64,000 bases of DNA from Pseudoalteromonas sp. P1-25 (lineage in GTDB: Bacteria > Pseudomonadota > Gammaproteobacteria > Enterobacterales > Alteromonadaceae). The stretch covers positions 142,661 through 206,660 of the forward strand of contig NZ_LKDW01000003.1 of NCBI RefSeq assembly GCF_001401805.1, written 5' to 3'. A program made the translations under genes and the position numbers. Under the pieces are notes generated by a model. It searched no databases. It saw only the letters and a list, made by a program, of their open reading frames with translations, and was not told the DNA's origin. Shown in pieces: positions 61,524 through 64,000 of this stretch; positions within the stretch are counted from its first letter, which is position 1; each line of letters begins with the position of its first letter.

Positions 61524-61531
61524 GGTTGACC

Positions 61532-62209
61532 ATGTTTTATAAACTATCTGCTATAGCGGGGCTAACGGCAACGTTAGCATTAACTGGTTGTTCAATAACG
61601 CAAAATAATGAGCACAACGAAAACATTAACACGCGCTCAGATTACACCGTGGTAACGCAAAGTAACCAACCAACGCCAGTGTATGCTAACCAATCTGTGC
61701 AGCAGCAAAGTGAGTACGACACAGCAAGGCAGTTTACACCGCTTAAACATCACAAAACATTGGCAAACTATGTAGAGCAAATGGCGCTGGATTTAGTTGA
61801 TACGCTTGAAGCCGAAGCGTCCGATAACAACAGCATCAACATAGCGGTTACCACCATTGTCGATTTAGACGCATCGCTTAATAAAAGTAATCAGTTGGGT
61901 AATCAATTAGCAGAGACGTTTATTCATCAGCTGCAAAAGTTTGGCTACGGCGTGGTCGATTTTAAAACCATGGACAACATTGATGTATCAAATAGAGGCG
62001 ACTTTGTGTTATCTCGCGATATAGAAAAGCTAAGCGAAAGCAGCATGGCTAACTATGTATTAGCAGGTACGTTAATTTACCGCCCAAATGGCGTAGCAGT
62101 AAACACCCGCGTTATAAATGTTCACAGTAAACATATTGTGGCAAGCAGCCGTAAACTCATACCACTGTACGTGTTAAACAAAGAAGATATATATTTATCA
62201 AGCAATTAA
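61532..62209 (+). CDS. FlgO-like outer-membrane lipoprotein, copy 3
   Basis: A lipoprotein of about 225 residues: lipobox LTGC, a Gln/Asn-rich linker (about 25-75), then a FlgO-type domain with INIAVTTIVDLDASLNKSNQLG, FVLSRDIEKL and NYVLAGTLIYRPNGVAVNTR. GAGG precedes the ATG at 61532. It ends the five-gene set; no terminator is visible after the stop before the tRNA promoter. Confidence 0.8.
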   Translation: MFYKLSAIAGLTATLALTGCSITQNNEHNENINTRSDYTVVTQSNQPTPVYANQSVQQQSEYDTARQFTPLKHHKTLANYVEQMALDLVDTLEAEASDNNSINIAVTTIVDLDASLNKSNQLGNQLAETFIHQLQKFGYGVVDFKTMDNIDVSNRGDFVLSRDIEKLSESSMANYVLAGTLIYRPNGVAVNTRVINVHSKHIVASSRKLIPLYVLNKEDIYLSSN

Positions 62210-62221
62210 GTTAATTTTAGC

Positions 62222-62251
62222 TTGATATGAAAAACAAGATGCCGTTATAAT
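62222..62251 (+). promoter_or_regulatory. Sigma-70 promoter of the tRNA-Arg gene
   Basis: TTGATA at 62222-62227, an 18-base spacer, and a perfect TATAAT at 62246-62251. Initiation near 62258 would fall in the first unit of the heptamer array. Confidence 0.7.
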
Positions 62252-62254
62252 TTT

Positions 62255-62331
62255 TGTAAGCTGTAAGCTGTAAGCTGTAAGCTGTAAGCTGTAAGCTGTA
62301 AGCTGTAAGCTGTAAGCTGTAAGCTGTAAGC
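62255..62331 (+). repeat. Perfect tandem heptamer array, (TGTAAGC)x11
   Basis: Exactly eleven uninterrupted copies of TGTAAGC fill 77 bases. The array starts four bases after the -10 box and ends seven bases before the first base of the mature tRNA, so it should form almost the whole 5' leader of the tRNA precursor. Confidence 0.97.
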
Positions 62332-62338
62332 TCGGTGC

Positions 62339-62413
62339 GGCCTCTTAGTTAAATGGATATAACGGCCCCCTCCTAAGGGGCAGTTACAGGTTCGATTCCT
62401 GTAGGGGCTACCA
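62339..62413 (+). tRNA. tRNA-Arg (anticodon CCU)
   Basis: All arms fold. The acceptor GGCCTCT pairs with AGGGGCT (two G-T pairs). The D-arm is GTTA / TAAC. The anticodon stem GCCCC / GGGGC carries loop CTCCTAA (anticodon CCT, reads AGG). The T-arm is ACAGG / CCTGT with TTCGATT. The discriminator A is followed by encoded CCA. The length is 75 bases. A weak palindrome CTAAT / ATTAG at 62423-62437 followed by CTCTTTT may terminate transcription. Confidence 0.95.
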
Positions 62414-62455
62414 ACCAAAAACCTAATGCAATATTAGTAACTCTTTTGTGCCTGC

Positions 62456-62486
62456 GTAGGTCGGATAAGCGAAGCGCCATCCGACA
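62456..62486. repeat. REP-like palindrome with GTAG head
   Basis: GTAG at 62456-62459 is followed by a hairpin: GTCGGAT / ATCCGAC with inner GCG / CGC. This is the architecture of REP elements mobilised by RAYT (Y1) transposases, and the sequence is close to E. coli REP. No RAYT gene is in the window. Confidence 0.75.
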
Positions 62487-62550
62487 CAGTAAAATACCTT
62501 ACCAATTATTATCAATATTTTATGTTGCCGAGTGGCTGAGGTGTGCCAAT

Positions 62551-62638
62551 TGCGGACGTTCGTAACGCCCGCATAAAATGCGGATAATGCTTGGCTAGGA
62601 TTAGCGAAGAATGAGCGCCAACCAAGCGTTTTGCGTCC
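62551..62638. repeat. Composite nested palindrome between the tRNA and the orphan gene
   Basis: Several arms can be read: outer GGACG / CGTCC (62554-62558 with 62634-62638), AACGC / GCGTT (62564-62568 with 62626-62630), CCGCA / TGCGG (62569-62583) and GCTTGG / CCAAGC (62589-62627). The last shares AGCGAAG and GCGCC with the REP-like element. Confidence 0.55.
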
Positions 62639-62660
62639 TTATGAGTAACTTGTTATAAAT

Positions 62661-63518
62661 TTATTGCACCAAGCCCACTTCAGAAGCCTTAGAAATATAC
62701 CCTAATTTTAGCCTTTCATCCGCGGCTGAAAATGTATTTGTAGATTTCCCCGAAACTTTAACACAAGCACCAATAGCGGCTAAAGTAGTAGCTATTGGCA
62801 TAGTAAAGCCATTTGATAAAAAATCTATTGCGGCTCCTGATGCTCCAGCCATAGCAATATCTTTACCATTTAGATTTAATTCAACAGATAAATCAAACTT
62901 ACTTGTTTTCTTATACTTTTCGCCAGAAACCCTTTCAAGTGCTTCAATTTCTTTATTTAATCTTGAGAAAATGGACTTAGCTTCTAATGAGGGGTCTGGT
63001 GAGGTTAAAATTTCTTTATATAATTCATCAAGTGTTGAGTGCAATGCTTCAAGTTCCGCGCCTCTTTTTTCCTTGAATTCAAGTATCTCATTAATGTTTG
63101 TATCTTTACTTGGAACAGGCAATACACCAGACAAATCAACACGAATAGTGTTGTTATATTGTGAAGTTTTTTTAGGTAAGAATATTTGATTGCCAGTTTG
63201 GTGCACTACCCAATCTGTTTTAGAGTCTTTTAACATTAACTCTGCAATTTCGCTTTGTCCCTTAATTATAGCTTCACCTAGCTCATGGCCAGAAAAGCGA
63301 CCAACATGACTTGTTCTAGGTCGCCATAAGGCTTTACTACTAATTAAATCTTCTTCATCAGGAATACCAAAATGTATTAGATTATTTGTTGGGATTATAA
63401 TTTTATCCCAATACATTAAATAGAAACGGATATCTTCAGGCGTCAAGTTTGAGCTTAAGCCACATCCTTGCATTTGAAACTTAATATTACCAGCGACAGT
63501 AATTAAACCTCTTTGCAA
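62661..63518 (-). CDS. Orphan hypothetical protein next to tRNA-Arg
   Basis: Unrecognised 285-residue protein. The TTG start at 63518 is supported by AGGGAG five bases upstream. The N-terminal part has RFYLMYWDKIIIPTNN and ALWRPRTSHVGRF; a Glu/Lys-rich helical region (about 150-200) follows; the C-terminal part has a Gly/Ala-rich hydrophobic stretch (about 222-252: IAMAGASGAAIDF ... TTLAAIGACV). There is no signal peptide. The position between tRNA-Arg and repeat arrays, and AT-rich codon use (many AAA, ATT, TTA), suggest an accessory gene. I do not assign a function. Confidence 0.7.
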   Translation of the reverse strand: MQRGLITVAGNIKFQMQGCGLSSNLTPEDIRFYLMYWDKIIIPTNNLIHFGIPDEEDLISSKALWRPRTSHVGRFSGHELGEAIIKGQSEIAELMLKDSKTDWVVHQTGNQIFLPKKTSQYNNTIRVDLSGVLPVPSKDTNINEILEFKEKRGAELEALHSTLDELYKEILTSPDPSLEAKSIFSRLNKEIEALERVSGEKYKKTSKFDLSVELNLNGKDIAMAGASGAAIDFLSNGFTMPIATTLAAIGACVKVSGKSTNTFSAADERLKLGYISKASEVGLVQ

Positions 63519-63911
63519 AATAACTCCCTAGATGAAAAATTTATAACAATTTAATAATACGCTCATCGCGCATATTTCTGCTGACGCCACACTATTTTCT
63601 ACATTATATATGTTTTAACAAATAACCTAAGATATTACTATCACTAAGTTTTCTAAAATTTTAAAGAAAAGTTAAATGAACTAATATGCGCGCGTCGTTC
63701 ATTTTCATAGCTACATACGCAAAAAAGTAGTTTGACCGCTCAATTAACTATTATATTTATCCAATCTCAATGACTGCTCCTCGCTCAAAGCCGCCCTTAA
63801 AATACTAAAGACACCAATAACCACTGAGTTGAAGTGTTAGTAAAACAGTAATTTTAATAACTACACATAAAAAGCGAGTAAATATAAATCTACTCGCTTT
63901 ACAATTTTGAC
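63519..63911. other. Gene-free stretch with one hairpin
   Basis: AT-rich, with no supported gene. AAAGCGAGTA (63871-63880) and TACTCGCTTT (63891-63900) form a 10-bp hairpin around AATATAAATC. The T-run is better on the minus strand, so it may terminate a leftward gene beyond the window. Confidence 0.5.
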
Positions 63912-64000
63912 AGCTAAAAGCTAAAAGCTAAAAGCTAAAAGCTAAAAGCTAAAAGCTAAAAGCTAAAAGCTAAAAGCTAAAAGCTAAAAGCTAAAAGCTA
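63912..64000. repeat. Perfect tandem heptamer array, (AGCTAAA)x12+, cut by the window edge
   Basis: Twelve full copies plus five bases of AGCTAAA, uninterrupted to base 64000. Written as TAAAAGC, the unit differs from the TGTAAGC array near the tRNA at only two positions. Confidence 0.97.

Noticed and set aside
62525..62555. Sequence like the D-arm of a tRNA-Ser (GCCGAGTGGCTGAGG)
   Set aside because: No matching acceptor, anticodon or T-arm follows; at most a fragment or a chance likeness.
63744..63824. 27-codon minus-strand reading frame (VIGVFSILRAALSEEQ...) that looks coding
   Set aside because: It is too short, has no ribosome site and no recognisable family; it could be the remnant of a lost gene.

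Overview
The window looks like a stretch of chromosome from a marine gammaproteobacterium of the order Alteromonadales, most likely Pseudoalteromonas. The evidence is an AT-rich base composition, the protein flavour, and conserved gene orders: nadB < > rpoE-rseABC-lepA-lepB-rnc-era-recO-pdxJ, barA < > rlmD-relA-mazG-pyrG-eno, and rppH-ptsP-TSUP-lgt-thyA. I saw no insertion sequence, prophage or CRISPR array.

Layout. 1-5.3 kb: the 5' part of an unrecognised membrane protein, a poxvirus-type topoisomerase IB, and an L,D-transpeptidase plus MepK-like endopeptidase pair behind a very good sigma-54 promoter. 5.3-17.4 kb: a complete, translationally coupled pelABCDEFG operon on the minus strand for the Pel biofilm polysaccharide, followed by a small extra membrane-protein gene. 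17.8-28.8 kb: a chemoreceptor, a MarR regulator, a kinase-like protein, MgtE, MscS, LrgAB, a crotonase, a YciU-like acidic protein, a DUF481 outer-membrane protein, SlyD and YgfZ. 28.9-50.6 kb: housekeeping genes (sdhE-ygfX, nadB, sigma-E operon, lepA to pdxJ, barA, stringent response, nucleotide synthesis, enolase). 50.7-58.3 kb: mutH, rppH, ptsP, lgt, thyA, galU. 58.3-62.2 kb: an accessory-looking envelope operon of two SPOR-domain proteins and three FlgO-like lipoproteins behind a strongly hairpinned leader. 62.2-64 kb: a tRNA-Arg(CCU) whose leader is a perfect 11-copy heptamer array, REP-like palindromes, one orphan gene, and a second heptamer array running off the right edge.

How it works together. 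Several blocks concern the envelope and surface: 3-3 peptidoglycan crosslink making and breaking, Pel export gated by c-di-GMP through PelD, the sigma-E stress circuit, lipoprotein maturation (Lgt) and signal peptidase (LepB), UDP-glucose supply (GalU), and the SPOR/FlgO-like set. BarA and RelA add global signalling.

The strongest leads for new biology are the SPOR/FlgO-like operon with its near-consensus sigma-54 promoter and multi-hairpin leader, the cluster of DnaA boxes between mutH and rppH, the heptamer array inside the predicted pre-tRNA leader, a 59-codon ORF fitted exactly between mazG and pyrG, and the small membrane protein trailing the pel operon. All calls come from reading sequence alone; no database search was run.
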